Of a DNA stretch of 64,000 bases, positions 36,976 through 46,696 are shown in pieces; the first letter of the stretch is position 1, and each line of letters begins with the position of its first letter. The stretch covers positions 1 to 64,000 of the forward strand of contig UPXR01000004.1 in NCBI GenBank assembly GCA_900557365.1. The letters are read 5' to 3'. Origin of the DNA: an uncultured Dialister sp. Lineage in GTDB: Bacteria > Bacillota_C > Negativicutes > Veillonellales > Dialisteraceae. Under the pieces are notes generated by a model. That model did not search any database and was not told the DNA's origin. It saw nothing but the letters and a program-made list of their open reading frames with translations. The position numbers and the translations under genes were made by a program.

Positions 36976-38179
36976 CTGTTCCGCCTCCCAACAATGCTTC
37001 CACTTCCTCTGCTGTCAAAAGCTTTTCTTCCATCAGAAAACCATTGCCCTTGTAATAGGCAATTCTTTTATAGTCTTCCTCGGAAATGGTATTTCCTCCG
37101 GAAATCCCCATCACGGAAAATCCTTTTTCCCTCCATCGTACCAGAGTCCGGACCAGCTCCCTGTCACTCTTCTCGTAAACAACCGCCAGATCACATCCCG
37201 GCCCCATTTTTCCGGTCAATTCCTTTTCCGACATCAACTCGTACAGAAGATTTATATTCATGCCGAATCCGCATGCCGGACGGGAAACGAAAAATTCCGA
37301 AGCCAGAGAATCATAACGACCTCCGTTAATCAGAGAATAGAGTGCCCCTTCCGCATAAACCTTGAAAACCATATCGGTGTAATACCCCATATGTGAGGTA
37401 AACCCGAAATCCAGCTGGATTTCATCCGCAAATCCAGCCATTCTGAGATAGTCGTAAATTTCCCGGAGCCGTTCCAGAGATTTCTTCATTTTCCGATTCA
37501 GGCAAAGACCTTCCGCCCTCTTCAGTGTCTCCTCATAATCTCCGAAAAGAGACGGAAGCGTAAGAAGAACATCCCGCTGAATTTTCGTGATTTTCAGAGA
37601 ATCTGCCAGCGCCTCAAAAGAAACAAGGTCCCGCTTCTCCAGATATTCTCTGAGCCGGGACAGTTCTTTTTCAGAAAGAGCCATTTCCTCAAAAAGTGCA
37701 TCCATATAAGCTACGGTTCCTATATCAATGCGCCGGTCTCTGATTCCCAGACTCTCCAGAAATTCTGCCGCCATCGTAATGATTTCCCCGTCGCATTCCG
37801 CGGTTTCATCTCCCAATACTTCCACACCGCTCTGCAGAAAATAATTGCCGTGGGTTGACCTCCCGTAATAGTTTCGGAATACTACGGAAACATAACCGAG
37901 TTTCAGCAGCTGCCGGGGATCCGGATATTCCTTTGAAATGGTCTGCAGCAGGGAAACCGTCATATCCGGCCTTAAAACCAGAACCTCTCCCGAAGAAGCA
38001 ATGGTTTTGATCATCTCCTTCTTCAGTCGGGGAAAGATTTTGCTGTATGTATCATAATCCGCAAAGGTCGGCGTCTGAACGATTTTGCATCCATGACGCC
38101 GCATAACGGAAACAACTGCATTCTCTATGCGGTCGTAATCTTTCATTTCTTCTTCATGAATCATTTTCAAATCATCCAT
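36953..38179 (-). CDS. hisZ: ATP phosphoribosyltransferase regulatory subunit HisZ
   Basis: A 408-residue paralogue of histidyl-tRNA synthetase that lacks aminoacylation function and forms the regulatory part of the HisG-HisZ octamer. The class II fold is recognisable in PTFADYD, LRPDMTVSLLQTI and GGRYDSL. There is no anticodon-binding domain of normal form at the C-terminus. First gene of the operon, with GAGGAGG five bases before ATG. Confidence 0.95.
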   Translation of the reverse strand: MDDLKMIHEEEMKDYDRIENAVVSVMRRHGCKIVQTPTFADYDTYSKIFPRLKKEMIKTIASSGEVLVLRPDMTVSLLQTISKEYPDPRQLLKLGYVSVVFRNYYGRSTHGNYFLQSGVEVLGDETAECDGEIITMAAEFLESLGIRDRRIDIGTVAYMDALFEEMALSEKELSRLREYLEKRDLVSFEALADSLKITKIQRDVLLTLPSLFGDYEETLKRAEGLCLNRKMKKSLERLREIYDYLRMAGFADEIQLDFGFTSHMGYYTDMVFKVYAEGALYSLINGGRYDSLASEFFVSRPACGFGMNINLLYELMSEKELTGKMGPGCDLAVVYEKSDRELVRTLVRWREKGFSVMGISGGNTISEEDYKRIAYYKGNGFLMEEKLLTAEEVEALLGGGTDDSCGIG

Positions 38180-38202
38180 TTTTTCCTCCTCATTTTGCTG
38201 TG

Positions 38203-38208
38203 ATTATA
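38203..38208 (-). promoter_or_regulatory. -10 element of the his operon
   Basis: Minus-strand TATAAT about 24 bases before hisZ. The -35 is poor. The short leader leaves no room for a T-box or classical His attenuator. Confidence 0.45.
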
Positions 38209-38288
38209 CATTATCACTCTAAAGAGAAAAAGTAAAGTCTGATTTTCTATTTTATGGAAAGATCCATTGAATGTTTCCGGGTATCGGA

Positions 38289-38335
38289 CAAAAAAACTGT
38301 GAGAAAGTTTTTCCCTTTCTCACAGTTTTTTTATG
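38289..38335 (-). terminator. terminator of the pyr operon
   Basis: Arms AACTGTGAGAAAG and CTTTCTCACAGTT flanked by A and T runs, just after the pyrD stop. Confidence 0.9.
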
Positions 38336-38341
38336 TCCAAA

Positions 38342-39250
38342 TCAATCCTTAAGGCAGCCGACAATTTCGGATATATCCTTCACGCCGTTTGCCTCGCACC
38401 ATTCATCCATTTCTGCGGCAATCCGCGGCATTGCTGTAGGATCTGCCAGATTGGCGGTTCCTACCTGTACTGTCTGTGCCCCGGCCATCATAAATTCGAT
38501 GGCATCCCTGCCGTTCATGATGCCGCCCAGACCGCTGATCGGAATTTTCACAGCCTGGTAGCACTGCCAGACCATCCGCAGAGCCACCGGTTTAATAGCC
38601 GGACCGGACAGACCGCCGGTCACATTGCCAAGAATCGGTTTTCTTGTCCGTACATCTACAGCCATTCCCAGCAGTGTATTGATGACAGAGATACTGTCCG
38701 CACCTGCGTCTTCTACCGCCTTGGCAATCGTAACAATATCCGCAACATTAGGAGAAAGCTTGACAATAATCGGCAGATTGGTATGTTCCTTCACACAGCG
38801 TGTCACCGCGGCAGCCTGCTTCCAGTCCGTACCGAAAGCAACCCCGCCTTCCTTTACATTCGGGCAGGAGATATTCACTTCCAGAGCAGATACACCGGGA
38901 AGCGTAAGCATTTCCGCACATTCCCCATATTCTTCCACGGACTTTCCCACCATATTGGCAATAAAGGGAACGGGAAGTTCCTTTACCTTCGGCAGGATGT
39001 TGTCCCGGAAATAAGGAACACCGGGATTTTCCAGACCGATGCAGTTCAGCATGCCGGAAACGGTTTCCGCAATACGGACACCGTCATTTCCCTTCCACGG
39101 TGTGGGAGCCAGCCCTTTCCCGGAAATGGCACCGACCTGATTCATATCAATGTACTCGGCAAGCTCCAGTCCGTAGCCGACCGTACCGGATGCACCGATG
39201 ATCGGATTCTTCATGGACATGCCGAGATAATTCATTGAAAGGCGGCTCAT
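38342..39250 (-). CDS. pyrD: dihydroorotate dehydrogenase B, catalytic subunit
   Basis: A 302-residue class 1B FMN enzyme oxidising dihydroorotate to orotate. The catalytic Cys is in EVNISCPNVKEGG, as in class 1 enzymes, and FMN-phosphate contacts are in GGIMNGRDA. It pairs with PyrK, which passes electrons to NAD. It overlaps pyrK by four bases. Confidence 0.96.
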   Translation of the reverse strand: MSRLSMNYLGMSMKNPIIGASGTVGYGLELAEYIDMNQVGAISGKGLAPTPWKGNDGVRIAETVSGMLNCIGLENPGVPYFRDNILPKVKELPVPFIANMVGKSVEEYGECAEMLTLPGVSALEVNISCPNVKEGGVAFGTDWKQAAAVTRCVKEHTNLPIIVKLSPNVADIVTIAKAVEDAGADSISVINTLLGMAVDVRTRKPILGNVTGGLSGPAIKPVALRMVWQCYQAVKIPISGLGGIMNGRDAIEFMMAGAQTVQVGTANLADPTAMPRIAAEMDEWCEANGVKDISEIVGCLKD

Positions 39251-40014
39251 AAAACCACCTCCTCAGCATTAAATACAGGACCGTCCTTGCAGACCTTATA
39301 GTGCCCTTTTCCGTCCCTGCGGTCGCAGACACATCCCAGACAGGTGCCGATGCCGCAGCCCATCCGCCGTTCCATGGAAACCTCGCAGTATACGCCGGCT
39401 TCCTTAGCCATATTGGCTGCCGTCCGCATCATGATGCCCGGTCCGCATACCGCCACTTCATCTACCTTCTCGTTCTTCATCAGTTCGGGAAGAACGGATA
39501 CGGAAAAGCCTTTGATGCCGTAGGAACCGTCATCAGTGGTTACAATCAGCCGGCGGACCGTATCCGGAAACAGATCTTTCCAGAAGACCTCTTCTTCGTT
39601 CCGCCCGCCGATGACAACAGTTACCTGTCCGGGCTTTGCCCGTCTTGCCATGAAAAGGATCGGAGCAATGCCGACGCCGCCGCCGACGCCGACAATATGT
39701 TCCTTATCCATGGAGAAGGACGTTCCGAGCGGTCCCAGGCAGTCCAGCGTATCTCCTGCTTTCAGGGAAGCCATTGCTTCCGTGCCCACACCTACAATAC
39801 GGTAAATGATCTGCACAATTCCTTTTTCCGGATCTGCACCGGCAATGGAAATCGGACGCCGGAGAATATACCGTTCATCATTGATACGGATGTGGATGAA
39901 CTGACCGACCTGTGCATCCTTTGCAATCTTCGGCAGCTCCAGATCCATCAGATAAATGGACGGGCCCACCTTTTCATGACGGCGGATGATCCCTTGCTCT
40001 ACATAACCTGCCAT
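39247..40014 (-). CDS. pyrK: dihydroorotate dehydrogenase B, electron transfer subunit
   Basis: A 255-residue FAD and [2Fe-2S] protein. FAD-binding RRPISIAG is near residue 53, a NAD-binding GGGVGIAPI lies mid-protein, and the cluster cysteines are in MGCGIGTCLGCVCD plus a later KVCKDGPVF. It links PyrD to NAD. Confidence 0.96.
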   Translation of the reverse strand: MAGYVEQGIIRRHEKVGPSIYLMDLELPKIAKDAQVGQFIHIRINDERYILRRPISIAGADPEKGIVQIIYRIVGVGTEAMASLKAGDTLDCLGPLGTSFSMDKEHIVGVGGGVGIAPILFMARRAKPGQVTVVIGGRNEEEVFWKDLFPDTVRRLIVTTDDGSYGIKGFSVSVLPELMKNEKVDEVAVCGPGIMMRTAANMAKEAGVYCEVSMERRMGCGIGTCLGCVCDRRDGKGHYKVCKDGPVFNAEEVVL

Positions 40015-40017
40015 GCC

Positions 40018-43000
40018 TTATTCTGTCTCCTTCACATAATCCTGAATGGCTTCCACATGGACTTCTTCGCCCTTTTCTGCCATGACGCGAAGAACTTCCC
40101 GGGCAGTGTCCAGAGAGGTAATGCACGGAATAGCCAGTTCTACTGCGATACGGCGGAGATCATAGCCTTCCTGTTCAATCTGACTGCCGTAGGAAATGGT
40201 ATTCAGCACCATGTCCACCTTGCCGGACTTCAGATACTTTTCGCAGTTTTCTCCTTTTTCATGGATCTTCTTGATGATTTCCACGGGGATGCCCAGGCTG
40301 TTGAAATATGCGCCTGTCCCGGAGGTACAAATCAGATGATAGCCAAGTTTTACAAATCCCTTTGCCAGTTCTGCTGTTTCCGGCTTATCCCGGTCGCTTA
40401 CGGTAATCAGTACATTTGCTCCTGCAGGAACCATCAGATGAGCTGCTACGACAGCCTTGTACAGTGCTTCCTGGTAGGTACGGCCGATTCCCATAACTTC
40501 ACCGGTGGATTTCATTTCCGGTCCCAGTTTGATTTCCACAAGTCCCAGCTTGGAGAAGGAGAAGACCGGTGCCTTAACGGCTACATAGTTCTTCGGCGGA
40601 ACCAGTCCCAGCGGGAGGCCTGTATCCTTCAGGGCTTCACCCAGAGCAACGCGGGTTGCATATTCCACCATATTGATGCCGGTGATCTTGCTCATGAACG
40701 GCACCGTACGGCTGGCTCTCGGATTTACTTCGATGACATAAACCTTGTCCTTTACGACAATGAACTGGATATTGACCAGGCCCTTGACATTCATGGCCTG
40801 AGCAATCCGCTTCGTATAGTCGGTCAGCGTATCAATGATTTCCTGAGACAGGTGCTGCGGCGGATAAACGGCAATGGAGTCCCCGGAATGAACGCCGGAA
40901 CGTTCAATCTGTTCCATGATACCCGGTACGCATACATCGATGCCGTCGGAAATCGCATCGATTTCCACTTCCCGGCCGACCATGTACTGGTCAATCAGGA
41001 CAGGATGTTCGTGAGAAGCAACAACGGCTTCCTTCAGGTACTGGCGAAGTTCAGCCTGGTCATAAACGATCTGCATGGCTCTGCCGCCCAATACATAGCT
41101 CGGACGAACGATAAGCGGATAGGAAAGCTCTTCTGTCTTCCGCATCGCTTCTTCCACGCTTTCCACCAGGCAGCCCTTCGGACGTGCAATGCCCAGCTGG
41201 CCCATCAGTGTATCAAACCGTTCCCGGTCCTCCGCCATATCGATGGATTCATTGGAGGAGCCGATGATACGGATGCCCCTCTTGGCCATCGGAGTAGCCA
41301 GATTGATGGCCGTCTGTCCGCCGAACTGGCAGATAACCCCTTCCGGCTTTTCCTTATCGATGACTTCCAGTACATCCTCTTCGGTCAGCGGTTCAAAGTA
41401 CAGGGAATCAGAGGTATCGAAGTCGGTGGATACCGTTTCCGGGTTGTTGTTGATAACGATGGATTTCTTGCCTGCCTTGCGAAGGGCCCAGGAAGCATGT
41501 ACGGAGCAGTAATCGAATTCAATTCCCTGGCCGATACGGATCGGACCGGAGCCGAATACAACTACGGAATTGCTGCCCTGCGGTCTTACTTCATCCTCAG
41601 AGCCGTAGGTGGAGTAATAATACGGTGTGTGTGCTTCAAATTCGGCAGCACAGGTATCAACCATCTTGAAGTCCGGATGGAAATCAAGTTTCTTCTTGAG
41701 ATTTTCTACATCTTTTTCCGTAACTTCTGCAAAATGGGCAATGGCTGCATCGGGCATCTGAATCCGTTTTGCTGCTTTCAGCGTTTCTTCCGTCAGCCCT
41801 TCTCTCATCAGACGGCGTTCCATCTTAATAATGTTCTGGAGCTTGTAGATGAAGAAGAGATCAATCTTGGTAATACGGTTGATTTCTTCCGGTTCAATGC
41901 CCCGGCGAAGTGCTTCTGCCACAACGAAGAGCCGTTCATTATCAGTACGGCGGAGCAGGCAGCGGATGTCATACAGAGACTGTCCGTCCAGCTTCTTCAG
42001 ATGCAGATATCCTTCTCCGACTTCCAGGGAACGCAGTGCCTTCAGAATAGAACCTTCCAGAGTGCGGTCCAGTGCCATGACTTCTCCGGTTGCTTTCATC
42101 TGGGTGCCGATTTCCCGGTCTGCCAGAGTGAATTTTTCAAACGGCCAGCGGGGGAACTTGCAGACTACATAGTCGATGGACGGTTCAAAGCAGGCCTTTG
42201 TATTTCCGGTAATGGCATTGGTAATTTCATCCAGATGCATGCCGAGAGCAATCTTTGCTGCTACCTTTGCAATCGGATAGCCGGTTGCCTTGGATGCCAG
42301 AGCGGAAGAACGGCTTACACGGGGATTTACTTCGATAACATAGTACTGGTTGGATTTCGGATCCAGTCCGTACTGTACGTTGCATCCGCCTTCAATCTGG
42401 AGATAGCGGATAATATCCAGAGATGCAGTACGCATCATCTGGTACTGGGAATCGGTCAATGTCTGGGTCGGAGCCACAACGATAGAGTCCCCGGTATGTA
42501 CGCCGACCGGATCAATATTTTCCATCGCGCAGACGATGATGCAGTTGTCTGCACTGTCGCGCATCACTTCGAATTCGATTTCCTTCCAGCCGGCAATGCT
42601 TCTTTCTACCAGGATCTGGTTGATCGGGGAAAGTTTGAGCCCGCGGTTGGCAATTTCTTCCATTTCATACCGGTCATGAGCAATGCCGCCGCCGGTGCCG
42701 CCCAGTGTGTAGGCCGGACGAATGATAACCGGATAGCCGATGCTGTCTGCAAAGCGGATCGCCGGTTCCAGTTCTTCAAAAATATCCGATTCCGGTACAG
42801 GCTGATGGATTTCCTTCATGGCTTCTTTGAAAAGCTCACGGTCTTCCGCATGCTTAATGGCATGGAGAGAGGACCCCAGAAGCTTCACATTGTATTTTTC
42901 CAGGATGCCTGCATCGGACAGCTGAACAGCCATATTCAGGCCGACCTGTCCGCCCAGGGTTGCCAGAAGAGCATCCGGTCTTTCCTTTTTAATCACTTCC

Positions 43001-43221
43001 GTCACAAAAGGAAGTGTAATCGGTTCGATATAAACACGGTCTGCAATATCCACGTCCGTCATAATCGTAGACGGGTTGCTGTTGACCAGTACAACCTCTA
43101 CGCCTTCTTCCCGCAGAGAACGGCAAGCCTGTGTACCGGCATAGTCAAATTCTGCGGCCTGTCCGATGACAATAGGCCCGGACCCGATAACAAGTACTTT
43201 TTTTACGTCCTGATTGATCAT
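40018..43221 (-). CDS. carB: carbamoyl-phosphate synthase large chain
   Basis: A 1067-residue synthetase with two homologous ATP-grasp halves and a C-terminal MGS-like allosteric domain. The N-terminal half has GSGPIVIGQAAEFDYAG and the second half GSGPIRIGQGIEFDYC. It overlaps carA by four bases. The placement inside a pyr operon suggests pyrimidine-specific control. Confidence 0.98.
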   Translation of the reverse strand: MINQDVKKVLVIGSGPIVIGQAAEFDYAGTQACRSLREEGVEVVLVNSNPSTIMTDVDIADRVYIEPITLPFVTEVIKKERPDALLATLGGQVGLNMAVQLSDAGILEKYNVKLLGSSLHAIKHAEDRELFKEAMKEIHQPVPESDIFEELEPAIRFADSIGYPVIIRPAYTLGGTGGGIAHDRYEMEEIANRGLKLSPINQILVERSIAGWKEIEFEVMRDSADNCIIVCAMENIDPVGVHTGDSIVVAPTQTLTDSQYQMMRTASLDIIRYLQIEGGCNVQYGLDPKSNQYYVIEVNPRVSRSSALASKATGYPIAKVAAKIALGMHLDEITNAITGNTKACFEPSIDYVVCKFPRWPFEKFTLADREIGTQMKATGEVMALDRTLEGSILKALRSLEVGEGYLHLKKLDGQSLYDIRCLLRRTDNERLFVVAEALRRGIEPEEINRITKIDLFFIYKLQNIIKMERRLMREGLTEETLKAAKRIQMPDAAIAHFAEVTEKDVENLKKKLDFHPDFKMVDTCAAEFEAHTPYYYSTYGSEDEVRPQGSNSVVVFGSGPIRIGQGIEFDYCSVHASWALRKAGKKSIVINNNPETVSTDFDTSDSLYFEPLTEEDVLEVIDKEKPEGVICQFGGQTAINLATPMAKRGIRIIGSSNESIDMAEDRERFDTLMGQLGIARPKGCLVESVEEAMRKTEELSYPLIVRPSYVLGGRAMQIVYDQAELRQYLKEAVVASHEHPVLIDQYMVGREVEIDAISDGIDVCVPGIMEQIERSGVHSGDSIAVYPPQHLSQEIIDTLTDYTKRIAQAMNVKGLVNIQFIVVKDKVYVIEVNPRASRTVPFMSKITGINMVEYATRVALGEALKDTGLPLGLVPPKNYVAVKAPVFSFSKLGLVEIKLGPEMKSTGEVMGIGRTYQEALYKAVVAAHLMVPAGANVLITVSDRDKPETAELAKGFVKLGYHLICTSGTGAYFNSLGIPVEIIKKIHEKGENCEKYLKSGKVDMVLNTISYGSQIEQEGYDLRRIAVELAIPCITSLDTAREVLRVMAEKGEEVHVEAIQDYVKETE

Positions 43222-44282
43222 TTCCTGAAATCCTCCATGGCCTTTACAAATTCTTCAAAGAGATAGAAATTGTCCTTCGGTCCCGGGCAGGCTTCCGGAT
43301 GGTACTGTACTGCCTGGATGGGAAGGGTCTTATGGCGGATTCCTTCGATGGTGCCGTCGTTCACGCTCCGATGAGTGACTTCGATGCAGTCCGGAAGACC
43401 GTCATCGGAAACAGCATAGCCGTGGTTCTGGCTGGTGATGTACACTCTGCCCGTACGAAGATCCTTCACCGGATGGTTGGCGCCTCTGTGTCCGAACGGC
43501 AGCTTAAAGGTATGTGCTTCCAGTGCCGTAGCCAGCATCTGAATGCCCAGGCAGATACCGAAAATCGGACGCTGTCCGATCAGCTTTTTCACGGTTTCCA
43601 CTACAAAGGGAACATCCTGCGGATCCCCCGGTCCGGGAGAGAGGAAAATACCGTCCGGATTTCCTGCCATCAGCTCTTCTGCGGAAGTGTGCGCCGGGAA
43701 TACATGAACCGTGCAGTCATTCGCTGCCAGACTGACAAGAATATTCTTCTTCAGCCCGCAGTCCAGAAGGGATACCTTGTATTTCCCGTTTCCGTAGGTA
43801 TAGGGGAACGCAGTTGTTACCCGTTCCACCTGATCTCTGTGCAGCGGCTTTGCCAGTTCAGCCTGAATGAATTCATTACTTCTGTCTGCGCTGACAATGA
43901 CTGCCTTCATGACACCCTGTGTACGGACCATGCGGGTCACTGCACGGGTATCAATGTTATACAGGCAGGGAACATGGTATCTTTCGATAAAATCAATGAT
44001 TCTCTCCTTGCATTCCCAGTTGCTGGGGTATTCCGTAATCTGGTCCAGCACAAAACCCGCTGCAGCAGGCTTTCTGTTCTGCATGAACAAATCATTTGCC
44101 CCGTAATTCCCGATCAGCGGATAGGTCAGGGTCAGGATCTGTCCCTCATAGGAAGGATCCGTAAAGCATTCCTGATATCCGGTCATCCCGGTATTGAATA
44201 CGAGCTCCCCCAGGCCTTCCACGGAGCCCAGAAGGTCGCCTTCAAAACGGGCGCCGTTTTCCAAAACCAAAAGCCCTTTCAT
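43218..44282 (-). CDS. carA: carbamoyl-phosphate synthase small chain
   Basis: A 354-residue glutaminase subunit. The CPSase small-chain N-terminal domain (GYQECFTDPSYEGQI) precedes a class I amidotransferase domain with nucleophile Cys in FGICLGIQM and His-Glu in YHPEACPGP. It overlaps pyrC by four bases. Confidence 0.97.
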   Translation of the reverse strand: MKGLLVLENGARFEGDLLGSVEGLGELVFNTGMTGYQECFTDPSYEGQILTLTYPLIGNYGANDLFMQNRKPAAAGFVLDQITEYPSNWECKERIIDFIERYHVPCLYNIDTRAVTRMVRTQGVMKAVIVSADRSNEFIQAELAKPLHRDQVERVTTAFPYTYGNGKYKVSLLDCGLKKNILVSLAANDCTVHVFPAHTSAEELMAGNPDGIFLSPGPGDPQDVPFVVETVKKLIGQRPIFGICLGIQMLATALEAHTFKLPFGHRGANHPVKDLRTGRVYITSQNHGYAVSDDGLPDCIEVTHRSVNDGTIEGIRHKTLPIQAVQYHPEACPGPKDNFYLFEEFVKAMEDFRK

Positions 44283-45568
44283 TTGAGTACCTTCCCTTCT
44301 TCCATTACTATTTCACCGTCCACTACGGTAAGAACTGCTTTGCCCTTCAGGGTAATTCCCTCAAAAGGAGTAAAGAGGGACTTTGTATACAAATCTTTGC
44401 CATGAACCGTCCATTCTTTTTCCGGATCAATGACCGTCACATCTGCAGCTTCCCCTTCTTCCAACACACCGCCGGAAACACCCAGGAGTTTTGCCGGATT
44501 GACACTCATGAATTCCACGATCTGATCGATTGTGAAGCCTTCCTGCCGGTACAGGACCGTCAGTGCTGCGGAAAGAGAGGTTTCCAACCCGGCGATTCCG
44601 TTGGGCGCGCAGTTGAAAGGAACATCCTTCTCTTCGTTGCAGTGCGGTGCATGGTCTGTAATGATTGCATCGATGGTTCCGTCCCGCAGACCTTCAATCA
44701 GTGCCTTCCGGTCTTCCTCTGTACGGATCGGCGGAGCCATCTTGAAAGCAGATTCATAATGTTTCAGCCAGTCATCCGTGAAATAAAGATGCTGTGCCGT
44801 AACTTCTGTGGAGCAGTTGACGCCTTTTGCCTTTGCCTGCCGGATCAGATCCACAGCCTTTCCGCTGCTTACATGAGCAATATGAATGTGGCAGCCGGTC
44901 AGCTCCGACAGAAGAAGATCTCTTGCTACCGCAATATCTTCTCCGACTGCCGGTCTTCCGGTCACACCCATGGCATAGGAATTTTTGCCTTCATTCATAA
45001 AGCCCTGTGCGCACATAGTCATATCCTCTGCATGATCGATGACCATTTTTCCCAGCATATCCGCGTATTCCATAGCACGCCGCATGAAATTGGCACTTTC
45101 CACATAATGGCCGTCATCGGAGAAAGCTGCAGCTCCCACAGCAGCCATATCGCCCATTTCAGAAAGCTGCTTGCCTTCCAAGTTCTTGGAAACAGCACCG
45201 ATGATGCTGACCTTAACGACCCCTGATTCCGCCACTCTTCTCTTGACATTCTCAAGAACTGCCAGGTTGTCAATGACCGGATTCGTATTGGCCATCGTAG
45301 CCACCCGGGTGATTCCGCCGGCAGCAGCCGCCTGTGTGCCGGTATGGATATCTTCCTTTGCTTCCTGTCCCGGTTCACGGAGATGGACATGCATATCAAT
45401 AAGACCGGGTGTCACAAACATCCCTTCGGCATCAAAGACCCGAGCGCCGGCCGTATCTGCCTTGCCGCCCAGGGAAATGATTTTTCCGTTTTCGATCACC
45501 ACATCGCCCGTTTCATGCTGCTTTTTTGCCGGGTTGATGATGGTGCCGTTTTTAATGACCAGCTTCAA
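44279..45568 (-). CDS. pyrC: dihydroorotase
   Basis: A 429-residue zinc amidohydrolase closing carbamoyl-aspartate to dihydroorotate. Metal ligands are in DMHVHLREPG, and other ligands are in HAED and IAHVSS, with the metal-binding Asp in ITDHAPH. Overlap with pyrB is 17 bases. Confidence 0.96.
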   Translation of the reverse strand: MKLVIKNGTIINPAKKQHETGDVVIENGKIISLGGKADTAGARVFDAEGMFVTPGLIDMHVHLREPGQEAKEDIHTGTQAAAAGGITRVATMANTNPVIDNLAVLENVKRRVAESGVVKVSIIGAVSKNLEGKQLSEMGDMAAVGAAAFSDDGHYVESANFMRRAMEYADMLGKMVIDHAEDMTMCAQGFMNEGKNSYAMGVTGRPAVGEDIAVARDLLLSELTGCHIHIAHVSSGKAVDLIRQAKAKGVNCSTEVTAQHLYFTDDWLKHYESAFKMAPPIRTEEDRKALIEGLRDGTIDAIITDHAPHCNEEKDVPFNCAPNGIAGLETSLSAALTVLYRQEGFTIDQIVEFMSVNPAKLLGVSGGVLEEGEAADVTVIDPEKEWTVHGKDLYTKSLFTPFEGITLKGKAVLTVVDGEIVMEEGKVLK

Positions 45569-46517
45569 TGTCTTTTCCCTCCGTCAGCGTTAAATATTCC
45601 AAAGCCATGCGTACCGCCACACCGTTTCTGACTTCCTCCTGAATCCAGGAAGATTCGTCATAAGCCACATCATAGCCGATTTCAATGCCCCGATTCATGG
45701 GTCCCGGATGAATAACGGCTACATCGGGCTTGCAGAGCGCCAGCCGTTTCTTATTGATTCCGAAAAGCCGTGCGTATTCTCTGGTGGTCGGAATGAATCC
45801 TGCCGCTGCTCTTTCCAGCTGAATGCGAAGAATGTTGATGGCATCGGCATCCTTCAGTGCCGTTTCCAGATCGTCATCCACGATGCATCCCATGGATTCC
45901 AGTTCTTTCGGAACCAGGGTACGCGGTCCTACCAGATGAACCTCTGCGCCCAGCTTGGTAAAGCCCACGATATCACTGCGGGCCACTCTGGAGTGAAGGA
46001 TATCCCCGATGATGACATACTTCATCCCCTTGATGGTCTTCCCTGCTTCCCGCATCGTCAGAAGTTCCAGCAGTGTCTGAGACGGATGAGCATGCGCTCC
46101 GTCACCGGCATTCAATACGACCGGAACCTTTACTTTCGGGCTCATTACCTTGGATGCAAAAAGAGAGGCCCCCTCTGACGAATCACGAATAACCACTGCA
46201 TCTACTCCCATAGCGGAAACAGTAAGCAATGTATCGCGCAGGCTTTCACCTTTCGTCATCGAGCTGCCACTCTTCGTAATATTGATTACATCTGCGCCCA
46301 GATATTTTCCTGCCAATTCGAAGGAACTCCGTGTCCTCGTGGACGCTTCGGAAAACACGGTCACAATGGATTTCCCTTTGAGAAAATCTTTTTTCTTATT
46401 GTCTGATAGCACAATCTTTTTCATCTGTGCTGCTACCTGAAGGATACGTTCGATTTCCTCTGCCGTGAAATCAGCCAGACAGAGTACGGAACGGCCCTGC
46501 AATGAAATACTGCTCAT
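45552..46517 (-). CDS. pyrB: aspartate carbamoyltransferase catalytic chain
   Basis: A 321-residue transferase joining carbamoyl phosphate and aspartate. The carbamoyl-phosphate site is SEASTRTRSSFE, with further motifs HPSQTLLELLT and HPGPMNRG. No pyrI regulatory subunit gene is adjacent. First gene of the operon. Confidence 0.97.
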   Translation of the reverse strand: MSSISLQGRSVLCLADFTAEEIERILQVAAQMKKIVLSDNKKKDFLKGKSIVTVFSEASTRTRSSFELAGKYLGADVINITKSGSSMTKGESLRDTLLTVSAMGVDAVVIRDSSEGASLFASKVMSPKVKVPVVLNAGDGAHAHPSQTLLELLTMREAGKTIKGMKYVIIGDILHSRVARSDIVGFTKLGAEVHLVGPRTLVPKELESMGCIVDDDLETALKDADAINILRIQLERAAAGFIPTTREYARLFGINKKRLALCKPDVAVIHPGPMNRGIEIGYDVAYDESSWIQEEVRNGVAVRMALEYLTLTEGKDIEAGH

Positions 46518-46555
46518 GTGTCCTCCTTACTTTTCTAAAAAAGCCTATCTTATTG

Positions 46556-46584
46556 ATAATAATGGAAAATTCCCTTTTTTTCAA
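46556..46584 (-). promoter_or_regulatory. promoter of the pyr operon
   Basis: Minus-strand TTGAAA (46584-46579), a 17-base spacer, then TATTAT (46561-46556). The leader to pyrB is only about 30 bases, so no PyrR-type attenuator fits. Confidence 0.65.
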
Positions 46585-46631
46585 TAGGTAAAGCTCTAAA
46601 TAATCCATTCGGATTTATATACCGGAGCCCG

Positions 46632-46679
46632 GGCCGAAGATACTCCGTTTCCGGAAAAAATATCCCGGAAAATTCGGCC
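46632..46679 (-). repeat. nested inverted repeats after the OLD-family gene
   Basis: Outer arms GGCCGAA / TTCGGCC (46632-46638 and 46673-46679) enclose inner arms TTTCCGG / CCGGAAA (46648-46654 and 46665-46671). It lies 18 bases after the stop of the OLD-family gene. There is no T-run, so it is not a standard intrinsic terminator. Confidence 0.55.
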
Positions 46680-46696
46680 TGAACGCCTCTTTATGC

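Noticed and set aside
39301..43266. A 1321-codon open frame on the plus strand opposite pyrK and carB
   Set aside because: It mirrors clear, highly conserved genes on the other strand. Its protein is rich in His, Cys and Phe with no domain, as expected from an antisense shadow of biased codons.
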